Shown here one piece after another: positions 10,311 to 18,174 of a stretch of DNA of 64,000 nucleotides. The stretch's first letter is position 1. Each line of letters opens with the position of its first letter. Source of the DNA: Mucilaginibacter pineti (GTDB lineage Bacteria; Bacteroidota; Bacteroidia; Sphingobacteriales; Sphingobacteriaceae); the NCBI RefSeq assembly GCF_900101875.1, contig NZ_FNAI01000010.1:62001-126000 (forward strand). The letters are read 5' to 3'. The position numbers and the translations under genes were made by a program. The notes beneath the pieces were generated by a model. The model had not been told where the DNA came from. It was given only the letters and a program-made list of their open reading frames with translations, and made no database searches.

Positions 10311-10419
10311 CAGAGACAAGTGTACGCTCCGATTTAACGTGGGCGTGCTTGTTATGTGGTTAGGTTTGCCAAAGCCTCTGTCTCTGACCTGCATGTCCCA
10401 CGTTATTAATTAATAACGT
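10311..10419. repeat. Nested inverted repeats ending in a 20-bp perfect palindrome
   Basis: CAGAGACA (10311-10318) is inverted at 10379-10386 and TAACGTGGG (10335-10343) at 10397-10405. The second arm runs into the perfect palindrome ACGTTATTAATTAATAACGT (10400-10419). The block lies 124 bp upstream of the gene at 10543. It could be a regulator site, a recombination end or a structured leader; the sequence alone does not decide. Confidence 0.45.
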
Positions 10420-10542
10420 CGCCGGGTCAATCTTAAAATCCTCCAAATCATTCAAAACATATTTTGTAGCAGCCAAACCAAGCTGAGGTATTTTATATTG
10501 CTTTATTCCCGGTGTATTTCAAAATGAAAAAGAAGGGAAATA

Positions 10543-11637
10543 ATGAATACCGAAATCGAATACCTTAAAAATATAGCAGAAGAAATTGCTGCGAATCAAA
10601 ATAAAAAACCACTTACCAAACCTGATAAGCACTTACAGGTGGAAGCAAAACGACTCGAACAAGCAATCACGGTCAAATTGCATACAATTGATAATTTCAC
10701 CCAGCGGGAAACATTCTACCACAATATCCTTAGCAAATTAGTAATAATCGCAGATATACTTTTTGATATTTCTGACAACATCAATCCAGATGTTAGACTC
10801 TTGCTCAATTTGCTTGACGCAGTTAGGCGTATAGTTCCCTCGGAAGTTAGCCCTAAACTTCAGCTTCCGAAGGCCTTTATCCATGATCAAAAACAAATCG
10901 TCATTGATAGTTGGAAAGATCAGGAACAAAGATTGAAAATTCAGAATGTTGACTCGAAACTTATTGAGGTAGCTGCTATCCCTTTTAGTCGGTTCGCAAC
11001 AACAAAACATAAGTTATACTGGCGAGATTTTATCTGGCTGAAAGGTTATGAAGAAAAACTGGAAAACCTGGATTGGGAAAACGCCGACTGCGCCAGCCCG
11101 GACGAGGCGCTGATGTCGATGCTCATTGGCATAGATTTTAATGATGATCGATTTTTCATCTTTTGTAAGAAGTATATTAAAACCCGCCTGGATAGACACC
11201 ATCTCAAAAAGAGAAGACTCGCCGAGCTGGCTGAATGTGAAAAATTGATTCTTCAGGATACGCAAAACGAACAGCCTACTTACAACCATCGCCGCCATGA
11301 CATTAGTTTTAAGTTGATCAGCTGGATCAAAAAAGAAAGCGATGCAATAAAATTAAATGAAGCGCTGGACGAGGATATGTTTAAAATAGAATTTAATTGG
11401 GACGTTGATACCATAGCCTTGTTCTGGAAATATCTTATGGAACACGGCGTCACCAAGATGGTGAATATTGAGGTCTATGCAAAACAGATAGCGGCAACTT
11501 GCTCTTCTAAAGGGAAAGTCGAATTCAAATGGGAAACAATAAAAGGCAGGTTTTATGGAAAGGATCAGAAATACCTCAAAAAGATATACGATCCGTTAAC
11601 ATCCGTTATTGAAGATATCAGGCGCTTCCTCAGGTAA
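10543..11637 (+). CDS. Unknown protein beside the integration module
   Basis: A 364-residue soluble, highly charged, probably all-helical protein with no signal peptide. It starts at an ATG preceded by AGAAGGGAAATA, an acceptable ribosome site. No motif was recognised. The C-terminal part (HGVTKMVNIEVYAKQIA... KGRFYGKDQKYLKKIYDPL) loosely recalls the C-terminal region of RteC-like element regulators, which would fit its neighbourhood, but that is an impression, not an alignment. A strong terminator follows its stop immediately, so it is transcribed separately from the downstream enzyme gene. Confidence 0.7.
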   Translation: MNTEIEYLKNIAEEIAANQNKKPLTKPDKHLQVEAKRLEQAITVKLHTIDNFTQRETFYHNILSKLVIIADILFDISDNINPDVRLLLNLLDAVRRIVPSEVSPKLQLPKAFIHDQKQIVIDSWKDQEQRLKIQNVDSKLIEVAAIPFSRFATTKHKLYWRDFIWLKGYEEKLENLDWENADCASPDEALMSMLIGIDFNDDRFFIFCKKYIKTRLDRHHLKKRRLAELAECEKLILQDTQNEQPTYNHRRHDISFKLISWIKKESDAIKLNEALDEDMFKIEFNWDVDTIALFWKYLMEHGVTKMVNIEVYAKQIAATCSSKGKVEFKWETIKGRFYGKDQKYLKKIYDPLTSVIEDIRRFLR

Positions 11638-11639
11638 AA

Positions 11640-11669
11640 AAAACAGCCCGCCAAACGGCGGGCTGTTTT
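11640..11669 (+). terminator. Intrinsic terminator after the unknown gene
   Basis: Perfect 13-bp stem AAAACAGCCCGCC / GGCGGGCTGTTTT with a 4-base loop, starting just after the stop of the upstream gene. It also lies inside the frame extension of the next ORF, which argues that the next gene starts later, at 11744. Confidence 0.85.
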
Positions 11670-11743
11670 CGTGTATAACCCGTGTATACACTTTTTTCGC
11701 ATTTTTTATCCTGCTTCCTTTGCCTCAACAAATGGAGGAACAG

Positions 11744-12970
11744 ATGAAAAATTATGACAACCAAAGTTTCCGGGACTTCGAGTACATTCCCGGAACTGAC
11801 GCCTGGGGACGGGCAGCACAATTTCAAAATTACCACGATGACCAGGTGGCTAAAGGACAATTAAATTATAGACTCATGACGACATCGGGCTGTGGGCCGG
11901 TTGTGGAGGTTGCGGGCAAACAAGTCATTAGTCTTGTGTCAAATGATTATTTAGGATTCACTCAGCATCCGGCTGTTAAGCAGGCCGCAATTGACGCCAT
12001 ATCTAAGTACGGCACCGGTGCAGGGGCTTCACCGGCTATTGGTGGCCATTACGATTATCATGAGATCATGGAAAGAAAAATAGCGGGATTTTTCAGGAAA
12101 GAACACGCCATTATTTATACAACCGGTTACACAGCAAACAGCGCATCGCTACAATGCATTCTTACCAAAAATGATCTGGTCATTCTTGATGCAGGCGTCC
12201 ATACCAGTGTGATGGAAGGATGCCAACAGTTTAATCGCAAAACGGTGAAGCATAATGACCTTGCTGCCTACGAGCATACGCTCAAGCTAGCACAAGGCAA
12301 GCACCCTTTGATACTGGTAATCATCGACGGGGTTTATTCACAGGACGGTGACATTGCGCCGCTTAAGGAAATCGTTGCCTTATGTAAAAAATACGGCGCA
12401 AAAATAATGGTTGATGACGCGCATGGTACGGGTGTAGTCGGATCTACGGGTAGGGGGCTGATTGAAACTTGCGATGCCTGGGACGATGTGGACCTGATAT
12501 CCGGCACTTTTAGCAAAACATTTGGCCATATAGGGGGCTACGTTGTTGGCAGCAAGGACATAATAACTTATCTCAAATATCAAAGTAAGCAACATCTGTT
12601 TTCCGCTAGCTCAACGCCTGCAGCTTTATCCATCATCAAAGCAATTGAATTGATTGATGAAGAACCGTTTTGGATGACAAAGCTCCAGGAGAATATCTGC
12701 TATTTTAAAACAGGACTTTCAGCGCTCGACTTAAATATTGGCAATACCCAGTCGGCGATATTCCCTGTTCGCGTTGGTGATAAAATCAAGAACGCACGGA
12801 TCTGCCATACTATGCAGGAGATGGGCGTTTACGCTAACCAAATCAATTACCCCGCGGTGTCAATGAAAGACGCCCGAATCCGAATGGGCATTACAGCTCT
12901 TCACGAGCAATCACATCTTGATAAAGTCTTGAATGTATGGTCGGATATTAAAAAACAATTTGATCTATGA
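11744..12970 (+). CDS. PLP-dependent alpha-oxoamine synthase-like aminotransferase (BioF/KBL/Spt family)
   Basis: Class I/II fold-type I PLP enzyme of about 408 aa, of the family that condenses an amino acid with an acyl-CoA (8-amino-7-oxononanoate synthase, 2-amino-3-ketobutyrate CoA ligase, serine palmitoyltransferase). Visible landmarks are SNDYLGFTQHPAV, the glycine-rich GTGAGASPAIGGHYDYH, DDAHGTGVVGSTGRG, and the PLP-lysine motif GTFSKTFGHIGGYV. The start at 11744 is chosen because GGAGG lies 5-6 bases upstream and the longer frame runs through a terminator. It overlaps the next gene by ATGA, so they are co-translated. No biotin or sphingolipid genes surround it; its place next to RteC and an integrase suggests element cargo. 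The exact acyl-CoA and amino acid are unknown. Confidence 0.86.
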   Translation: MKNYDNQSFRDFEYIPGTDAWGRAAQFQNYHDDQVAKGQLNYRLMTTSGCGPVVEVAGKQVISLVSNDYLGFTQHPAVKQAAIDAISKYGTGAGASPAIGGHYDYHEIMERKIAGFFRKEHAIIYTTGYTANSASLQCILTKNDLVILDAGVHTSVMEGCQQFNRKTVKHNDLAAYEHTLKLAQGKHPLILVIIDGVYSQDGDIAPLKEIVALCKKYGAKIMVDDAHGTGVVGSTGRGLIETCDAWDDVDLISGTFSKTFGHIGGYVVGSKDIITYLKYQSKQHLFSASSTPAALSIIKAIELIDEEPFWMTKLQENICYFKTGLSALDLNIGNTQSAIFPVRVGDKIKNARICHTMQEMGVYANQINYPAVSMKDARIRMGITALHEQSHLDKVLNVWSDIKKQFDL

Positions 12971-13257
12971 TGTTACAACCTATTGCCCAAATCTACCGGA
13001 TAGCTTGCCGGGAGATACCGCTGGCACCCGACGAAAAGGTGTTATTCATGCGCTTACTACGAGAAATTAGTGTTAATGCTGCGAGAAGCCGGAAGGCCTG
13101 GACACTTAAAGAAGATTTTATATCGCTTTGGTGGATATCCATAGGGCGGTTTCCTTCTTTAACTGAGCCATTAGTTTGTGAAATCATTGTGAACTGGGTC
13201 AGCAAACATTTACCGTTCGAACTAACTGATTCGGATTACCAATTTTTAGTAAACTGA
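12967..13257 (+). CDS. Small unknown protein between the PLP enzyme and RteC
   Basis: 96 residues, starting in an ATGA overlap with the upstream aminotransferase (Met at 12967 or 12970) and ending 15 bp before RteC, so clearly part of the same transcript. It is basic and helical with several Trp (SRKAWTLKEDFISLWWISIG). No domain was recognised. The tight coupling argues for a real gene. Confidence 0.65.
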   Translation: MMLQPIAQIYRIACREIPLAPDEKVLFMRLLREISVNAARSRKAWTLKEDFISLWWISIGRFPSLTEPLVCEIIVNWVSKHLPFELTDSDYQFLVN

Positions 13258-13272
13258 TTTAATGGTATAAAT

Positions 13273-14118
13273 ATGGAAAATCAAATAACAGAAAAATGGT
13301 TAAGGGAAATGGAAACCGAACTGGTTCTAATGGATGAGCTGGAGGTTTCGCCGGTGGAAAGGCTCCGACATTCGATGCCGTTAATTACAAGGATCATAGC
13401 GGATGTTAAAAAGAATGTTTTGGCGGACGGATTCGATACTCCCGAAGCAGAGATCTATTTTTTCAAACGTGTTAAACCCCGGTTTTACGCCCATCAAATT
13501 TATGAGATCTTGTTCTATAATCTTCTTATGCAAAAGCCAGACGGTACTCCTGAAATGGTAAAAGCGTATTATGAAGAAGAATTAATGCAAGTGTTCCGGG
13601 TTTTTCGAACTGAGGCGTTCCATTATCAATATTATAAAACGACGGCTACGGAATTAGACGATAAGTATTTTTTGCGCGAAGCTAATGAAGGCCAAATACC
13701 CTTGTTGGAAGCTATTGAACAAACGCAGAATTTTTCGACAGCAATGGATTACAGGTTCGCCAAATATATAGCGTACGAACGGATGAGAGATTATTTGTTG
13801 GACCAATTAGCAAATTACCATGTGTCAGTAAAAATTCAAAGGGCAGGCCAGGAAAAACGCCCGATATTAAAATGGACTGGCGACGCGATTAATTTAGTCG
13901 AGCTGGCTTATGGTATATGGTTGACGGGCCAGGTCAATCATGGCAATGCAGGAATAGCTGAGATCATGCAATGGTTAGAAGTTAACTTTCAAGTTAACAT
14001 TGGCCGCCCGTTTAGGAGGTGGCAGTCCATCTCCAGCAGGAAGCGGGTAAGTCAGGTTAAATATCTCGACCAGATGAGAGCAGCCGTTTTGAAGCGCTTG
14101 GAAGAAGAGTATGCTTGA
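13273..14118 (+). CDS. rteC: RteC-family element regulator
   Basis: RteC-like protein of 281 aa. In Bacteroides CTnDOT, RteC activates excision genes by binding upstream of them. Family landmarks are EAEIYFFKRVKPRFYAHQIYEILFYNLLM, FHYQYYKTTATELDDKYFLR, the middle block DYRFAKYIAYERM, and the C-terminal LTGQVNHGNAGIAEIMQWLEVNFQVNIGRPFRRWQ. It is the last gene of a group with the PLP enzyme and the small protein, and it converges on the HTH gene and tyrosine recombinase across a shared terminator. It probably controls mobility of the element; its targets are not identified. Confidence 0.85.
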   Translation: MENQITEKWLREMETELVLMDELEVSPVERLRHSMPLITRIIADVKKNVLADGFDTPEAEIYFFKRVKPRFYAHQIYEILFYNLLMQKPDGTPEMVKAYYEEELMQVFRVFRTEAFHYQYYKTTATELDDKYFLREANEGQIPLLEAIEQTQNFSTAMDYRFAKYIAYERMRDYLLDQLANYHVSVKIQRAGQEKRPILKWTGDAINLVELAYGIWLTGQVNHGNAGIAEIMQWLEVNFQVNIGRPFRRWQSISSRKRVSQVKYLDQMRAAVLKRLEEEYA

Positions 14119-14120
14119 AA

Positions 14121-14153
14121 TAAATTAAAGCCGGGTTTCCCGGCTTTAATTTA
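14121..14153. terminator. Bidirectional terminator between rteC and the HTH gene
   Basis: Perfect 15-bp stem TAAATTAAAGCCGGG (14121-14135) / CCCGGCTTTAATTTA (14139-14153) with a 3-base loop, A/T-rich on both flanks. It ends the rteC transcript, and its right arm covers the last codon of the convergent HTH gene. Confidence 0.85.
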
Positions 14154-14426
14154 TCTTTTTAAATTTTTGGCTGGTCCTTCCATTAATTGCATAATATCCT
14201 CGTAATTATAATAGATAATATGCCCGATCCTGGTAAATTTAAGGGTGCCGTTTGCGCGCAGGGTATGTAATGTACCACCCGAAATTTTTAGCATATTCTT
14301 CACCTGGTAGCTTTTTAAATATTTCTGTGGTTCCTCTGTACGTTTTGTTAGAAGCCCTTTTAGATCATGCAGCAATGTTTGCCTGAATTGTTCCAAATCA
14401 TCTTTTGTTATTAGCTCTACTGTCAT
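14151..14426 (-). CDS. Helix-turn-helix (excisionase-like) DNA-binding protein
   Basis: Small protein of about 91 aa when started at 14426 (MTVELITKDDL), which removes a hydrophobic extension that looks like untranslated leader. The C-terminal half has the MerR/HTH_17 pattern YLKSYQVKNMLKISGGTLHTLRANGTLKFTRIGHIIYYNYEDIMQLM, typical of excisionase-like proteins found next to Bacteroidota tyrosine recombinases. It is encoded directly downstream of the integrase on the same strand. A directionality factor or regulator role is inferred from family and position. Confidence 0.82.
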   Translation of the reverse strand: MTVELITKDDLEQFRQTLLHDLKGLLTKRTEEPQKYLKSYQVKNMLKISGGTLHTLRANGTLKFTRIGHIIYYNYEDIMQLMEGPAKNLKR

Positions 14427-14503
14427 ACCTATTTGATAAATGAGAACAAAATTATCCAATCGAATAAAAATCAATGGTGTCCTTCAAGGGTGGCACCCTT
14501 AAA

Positions 14504-15784
14504 TTACGCACTTACCGCCATTCGCAAAGGGCCATTATTTTCAAACAATTTTTCGTGCAATACTTTCATATTGTTGCTGATCTTACGTTTAGTAATCTTC
14601 GCATAAATTTGTGTTGTCCTTATATCTTTGTGTCCAAGCATTTTACTTACTGTCTCAATAGGAACATCATTTTCCAGAGTAATTGTGGTTGCAAAAGTGT
14701 GCCTGGCGGTATGGGTAGTAAGGTGTTTATCGATATCACAAATGTCAGCCAGTTCCTTTAAATAGGAGTTGTATCGCTGGTTACAATTTACTGGAAGCAA
14801 CTTGTTTTCATTTACACAATAGGGGTGAGCTTTATACTTTTCGATAATTTCTAAAGGGATAGGCAAAAGGGGTACGGTTTCTTCCGTGCCGGATTTTGCA
14901 CGGTCTTTCCTTATCCATAAACCACCATCAACGCCAGTAAAGATATTCTCCGGCTCCAATGCGTATACCGTTTCAAAAGCATATCCTGTAAAACAACAGA
15001 ATATGTACACATCCCTGACTTCGGCTATGCGCCTGCATGTTATGCGCTTGCTGTATATTTTTATGATCTCATGCATTTCAAGGTAATCGCGGTCTGGATC
15101 TTTGTAGGAGCACTTAAAATTATTGATAGGACTTTGCGGAATCATTCCCTCATTTACCGCTTTTGCCATAACCTGCTTTAATGTTTTCACGTACTTCATG
15201 GATGTATTTTCATCAATATCCTGCATCAGCAGGTAATGGTAAAAACCTGAAGCGAATGAGTATTGAATGTGGTCGAGCGCAATATCGGTAACCTTAAATT
15301 TCTTTTTCAGAAAGGCTTCCACTTTACGTTGTAAACGATCATACCGCGCAAGCGTACCCGGTGAGCCTTTATCCTTTGCCACTTTTTCAGCGAATTCTCC
15401 ATTGTGAATCTTAAACGCCTGCATGAGGCTTGCCTTTGGCTCGGGTTTGTGTAAATAACGGTCTTTTACCATTTTTGCCGTTACGTTTTCGTTGTCATCA
15501 CACAGATCATTGTAACACTTTTCCAGTTCCTTTGTGGTAAGCGTTATATAAGCATTGATAGCGGCAGCATCCTTGCAAGCCTTAACGGCAAATCCTGTTT
15601 CTTCATTCCAGTGATCTGCGTTAATTTTTTTGCCGGACGAGAATTGATCCCGTAAACCGTTTATTGTAATCCGTACATAGATCGGCACTAAACCGTCGTT
15701 GCTTTGTTTGGCTTTCCAAAGCCAGAACAGAATTGAAAGTTCCTGATTTACTTTCATGTTAGCGTTAATTTGAGGTGAAACCAT
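14504..15784 (-). CDS. int: Tyrosine recombinase / integrase of a Bacteroidota integrative element
   Basis: Site-specific recombinase of 426 aa: N-terminal arm-binding domain (about 15-100), SAM-like core-binding domain (about 115-215) and a catalytic domain. Visible catalytic residues are His358 and Arg361 in HTARHTF, His385 in LGHKDIRTT and the nucleophile Tyr394 in TTQIYAKI. Where the first Arg is usually found the sequence is CFTGYAFETV, so Arg I is absent there, as in IntDOT-type enzymes. The protein may begin at 15784 or at the Met nine residues later (MKVNQELSILFW). The upstream region carries repeated TAGTATACCGAA sites and a tRNA-like fragment, consistent with an attachment site. Confidence 0.92.
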   Translation of the reverse strand: MVSPQINANMKVNQELSILFWLWKAKQSNDGLVPIYVRITINGLRDQFSSGKKINADHWNEETGFAVKACKDAAAINAYITLTTKELEKCYNDLCDDNENVTAKMVKDRYLHKPEPKASLMQAFKIHNGEFAEKVAKDKGSPGTLARYDRLQRKVEAFLKKKFKVTDIALDHIQYSFASGFYHYLLMQDIDENTSMKYVKTLKQVMAKAVNEGMIPQSPINNFKCSYKDPDRDYLEMHEIIKIYSKRITCRRIAEVRDVYIFCCFTGYAFETVYALEPENIFTGVDGGLWIRKDRAKSGTEETVPLLPIPLEIIEKYKAHPYCVNENKLLPVNCNQRYNSYLKELADICDIDKHLTTHTARHTFATTITLENDVPIETVSKMLGHKDIRTTQIYAKITKRKISNNMKVLHEKLFENNGPLRMAVSA

Positions 15785-15822
15785 GGCCCCTCCACAACCC
15801 CAAATTGAACTGCTGAAATAAA

Positions 15823-15874
15823 TTCGGTATACTAATTTCCGTTTTTTTGGTAGTATACCGAATAGTATACCGAA
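15823..15874. repeat. Three copies of a 12-bp site upstream of the integrase
   Basis: TTCGGTATACTA at 15823-15834 is the exact inverse of TAGTATACCGAA, which occurs twice in perfect tandem at 15851-15862 and 15863-15874. The cluster is 39-90 bp upstream of the integrase start. Such an arrangement suits integrase arm-type sites or an operator controlling int. Confidence 0.7.
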
Positions 15875-15937
15875 CGGATTAAATCGATTTGACCCTGCCT
15901 GAACGAAAAAAGTGCTTTAAAACGCTTTAAAACGAGA

Positions 15938-15962
15938 AAAGCCTTTCTTTCGGAAAGGCTTT
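15938..15962. terminator. Hairpin upstream of the integrase region
   Basis: AAAGCCTTTC / GAAAGGCTTT with a short TTTCG-type loop. The stem is 10 bp but the following T-run is weak, so it is either a modest terminator or a structural part of an attachment region. Confidence 0.5.
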
Positions 15963-15983
15963 ATCTCATCTTAAACAGATTTT

Positions 15984-15998
15984 GTGATCCCGCTGGGA
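15984..15998 (-). other. tRNA 3'-end-like fragment, candidate att core
   Basis: Read on the minus strand the sequence is TCCCAGCGGGATCAC. It reproduces the order of a T-stem 3' strand (CCCAG), an acceptor 3' strand (CGGGATC) and a discriminator A. Homology to a tRNA ends there; no tRNA body is present. Tyrosine recombinases often target tRNA 3' ends, so this may be an att remnant, but 15 bases is little evidence. Confidence 0.3.
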
Positions 15999-16055
15999 AC
16001 ACTTTTTTATTGAAAAATCGCGCTTTTTAGCGTTATTTCGAAGGATTCTAAAATC

Positions 16056-16077
16056 GGGGTCCCATTTGGGGTCCCAT
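16056..16077. repeat. Direct repeat GGGGTCCCAT x2
   Basis: GGGGTCCCAT occurs at 16056-16065 and again at 16068-16077, each containing the palindromic core GGGTCCC or its near neighbour. It lies between the integrase upstream region and the restriction operon. No function was assigned. Confidence 0.5.
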
Positions 16078-16511
16078 ATCCTTTAGCCTGATTTGAATTA
16101 TTTTGAAGAACTCTTTGTGATACAAAAATACGGACTTTGCTCTATTTTCGATGAAGTTCTTGTAATTTCTTTTCCAAGTCTGGCAAAAAAGGAATTACAA
16201 TTAAGCATTTTAATACCGTTTGTGTCGTTCTTTTAGGACTTTAACTAATGTAAATTTACTTATACCTCAAATATCATCAAAGTTGAAAGAGGGATATTCT
16301 TGAACATTCATTAAATATTTCAAAGAAAAACACGCGCTTGTGGTGAACTTATTGTGATTCCCCATGAAACTTTTTTTATAAAGAATTTGCTCTTTTTAGT
16401 GTGATTCAAAGTTTTCAAACTCTGGTATCATATCATTTAAGCTGTTTTTTAAACGAGTTTCCCATAATAGTTTGTCCCTTGAATTGATTATAGAAGCAAC
16501 CACCTTTATAA
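16078..16511. other. Intergenic region downstream of hsdM
   Basis: AT-rich, 434 bp. On the minus strand 16396-16503 has a 36-codon frame from a GTG (ending FENFESH) right after hsdM. It reads plausibly as protein but has no proper ribosome site, so it is not called a gene. Nothing else was recognised. Confidence 0.35.
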
Positions 16512-18164
16512 TTAAATATTATTTAGCCCTAATTCTCTTAAAAAATCATTGTGCCTATCGGTGTTTGATTTTATGCTTTTATTAATTGAAATCAATTTAG
16601 TATTTACCTCTTCTAAATTAATTTGTACTTCTTCTTGTGAAGTGCTTACATACCTGGAAATATTTAGATTGTAACCATTCTTTTCAATTTCTTCAATTGA
16701 AACTTTACGGGCATATCTTTCAATATGTTCAGGCCTAAATTGATAGGTGTCAACAATTTTTTGAATATCGTTCGGTGCTCCATTTTTACCTTCTCTCAAT
16801 GTGTTTTGTCGTTTACCCTTTTCATAATGCCCGCTCGCATTGATAAATAAAACATCATCTTGTTTTTTACATTTTTTTAAAACCAAAATACAAACAGGAA
16901 TACTTGTCGAATAGAATAAATTGGAGGGCAAACCAATAACTGTATCGATGTGATTGTCTTTTAATAGTTTGGTACGGATGCGTTCTTCAGCACCGCCACG
17001 AAATAAGACACCATGTGGCAGAATAATTGCCATTGTTCCCTCTTTACCTAAAAAGTGAAAACCATGCAAGAGAAAGGCAAAATCAGCAGCCGATTTGGGC
17101 GCTAAACCATAACCCTTGAAACGAAAATCTTCCGCCAAGGTATCGTTTGGTTCCCAACGCAAACTAAAAGGAGGATTGGCGACGATGGCGTCAAACTCTG
17201 TTTTTTTGCTAGGGTTCATTTCGCTAAGCAAAGGCCATTGGTTTTCTAAAGTGTCTCCGTGAAAAATTTCAAACTCAGTATCTTTCATGCCATGTAAAAG
17301 CATATTCATACGGGCTAGGTTATAAGTCGTGATGTTTTTTTCTTGTCCGTAAATTTTCCCAATCGTCCCACCTTCTTCATTTAATTTAGTTCTTACATTT
17401 AAAAGCAATGAGCCCGAGCCACAAGCAAAATCAAGTACTTTATCCAATTTTGGTTTTGGACCAGTGGTAGGGTCGTGAGCATCTAAAATGACTATTCGGG
17501 AAAGGATGGTAGAAATTTGTTGCGGAGTATAAAACTCCCCCGCTTTTTTGCCTGATCCTGCCGCAAATTGCCCAATCAAATACTCATAAGCATCTCCTAG
17601 CGTATCAGTGTCTGTTGAAAAATCAACAATACCTTCAGCAATTTTAGTTATTATCTTACAAAGCTTATCGTTCCTTTCTTTTGGTGTTTTACCAAGCTTT
17701 TCAGAGTTAAGGTTAATTTCTGAAAACAATCCTTTGAAAGTACTTTCAAAGGATTCATTTTCTATATAACGAAAACCTTCTTCAAGTATACTCAAAAGCT
17801 CGCCTTTTTGAGTTCGAGCCATTTCGGTAATATTGCTCCATAAATGTTTGGGTTTAATGACATAATGCACTTTTCTACGCATTTGTTTCTCAAACTCTTC
17901 AACATCCTCTTTATTTTTGTTATACCAAATTTCTAGTGGAGGTGGAACAACAAAATCAGGTTTTGCATCCTTTGATGTATTTTGAGGATAATCGTTGCCC
18001 AATTCTTTTTTAGCAGATTCTTCGTAATTATGCGATAAATACCTAAGGAATAAAAACGAAAGCATATAATCACGGAAGTCATCGGCATTCATCGCCCCCC
18101 TTAAATCATTTGCAATTCCCCAAAGTGTATCGCCTAATTTTTTATGTTGTTCTTTTTGTGTCAT
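16512..18164 (-). CDS. hsdM: Type I restriction-modification N6-adenine methyltransferase subunit HsdM
   Basis: Methylates adenine at the site chosen by HsdS, as M2S, and is required for restriction as R2M2S. The N-terminal helical domain (MTQKEQHKKLGDTLWGIANDLRG...FRDYMLSFLFLRYLS) is followed by the SAM fold with motif I at residues 246-252 (FACGSGS) and the catalytic NPPF at 330-333, preceded by KAGEFYTPQQ. At 550 aa it is full length. It is the last gene of the operon, 10 bp after the PrrC-like gene, an unusual separation from hsdS. Confidence 0.95.
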   Translation of the reverse strand: MTQKEQHKKLGDTLWGIANDLRGAMNADDFRDYMLSFLFLRYLSHNYEESAKKELGNDYPQNTSKDAKPDFVVPPPLEIWYNKNKEDVEEFEKQMRRKVHYVIKPKHLWSNITEMARTQKGELLSILEEGFRYIENESFESTFKGLFSEINLNSEKLGKTPKERNDKLCKIITKIAEGIVDFSTDTDTLGDAYEYLIGQFAAGSGKKAGEFYTPQQISTILSRIVILDAHDPTTGPKPKLDKVLDFACGSGSLLLNVRTKLNEEGGTIGKIYGQEKNITTYNLARMNMLLHGMKDTEFEIFHGDTLENQWPLLSEMNPSKKTEFDAIVANPPFSLRWEPNDTLAEDFRFKGYGLAPKSAADFAFLLHGFHFLGKEGTMAIILPHGVLFRGGAEERIRTKLLKDNHIDTVIGLPSNLFYSTSIPVCILVLKKCKKQDDVLFINASGHYEKGKRQNTLREGKNGAPNDIQKIVDTYQFRPEHIERYARKVSIEEIEKNGYNLNISRYVSTSQEEVQINLEEVNTKLISINKSIKSNTDRHNDFLRELGLNNI

Positions 18165-18174
18165 TCAATTTCAA

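Noticed and set aside
16396-16503. 36-codon minus frame from a GTG after hsdM, ending FENFESH
   Set aside because: Reads like protein but the AAAGG motif directly touches the GTG, so the start is not usable; no family match.
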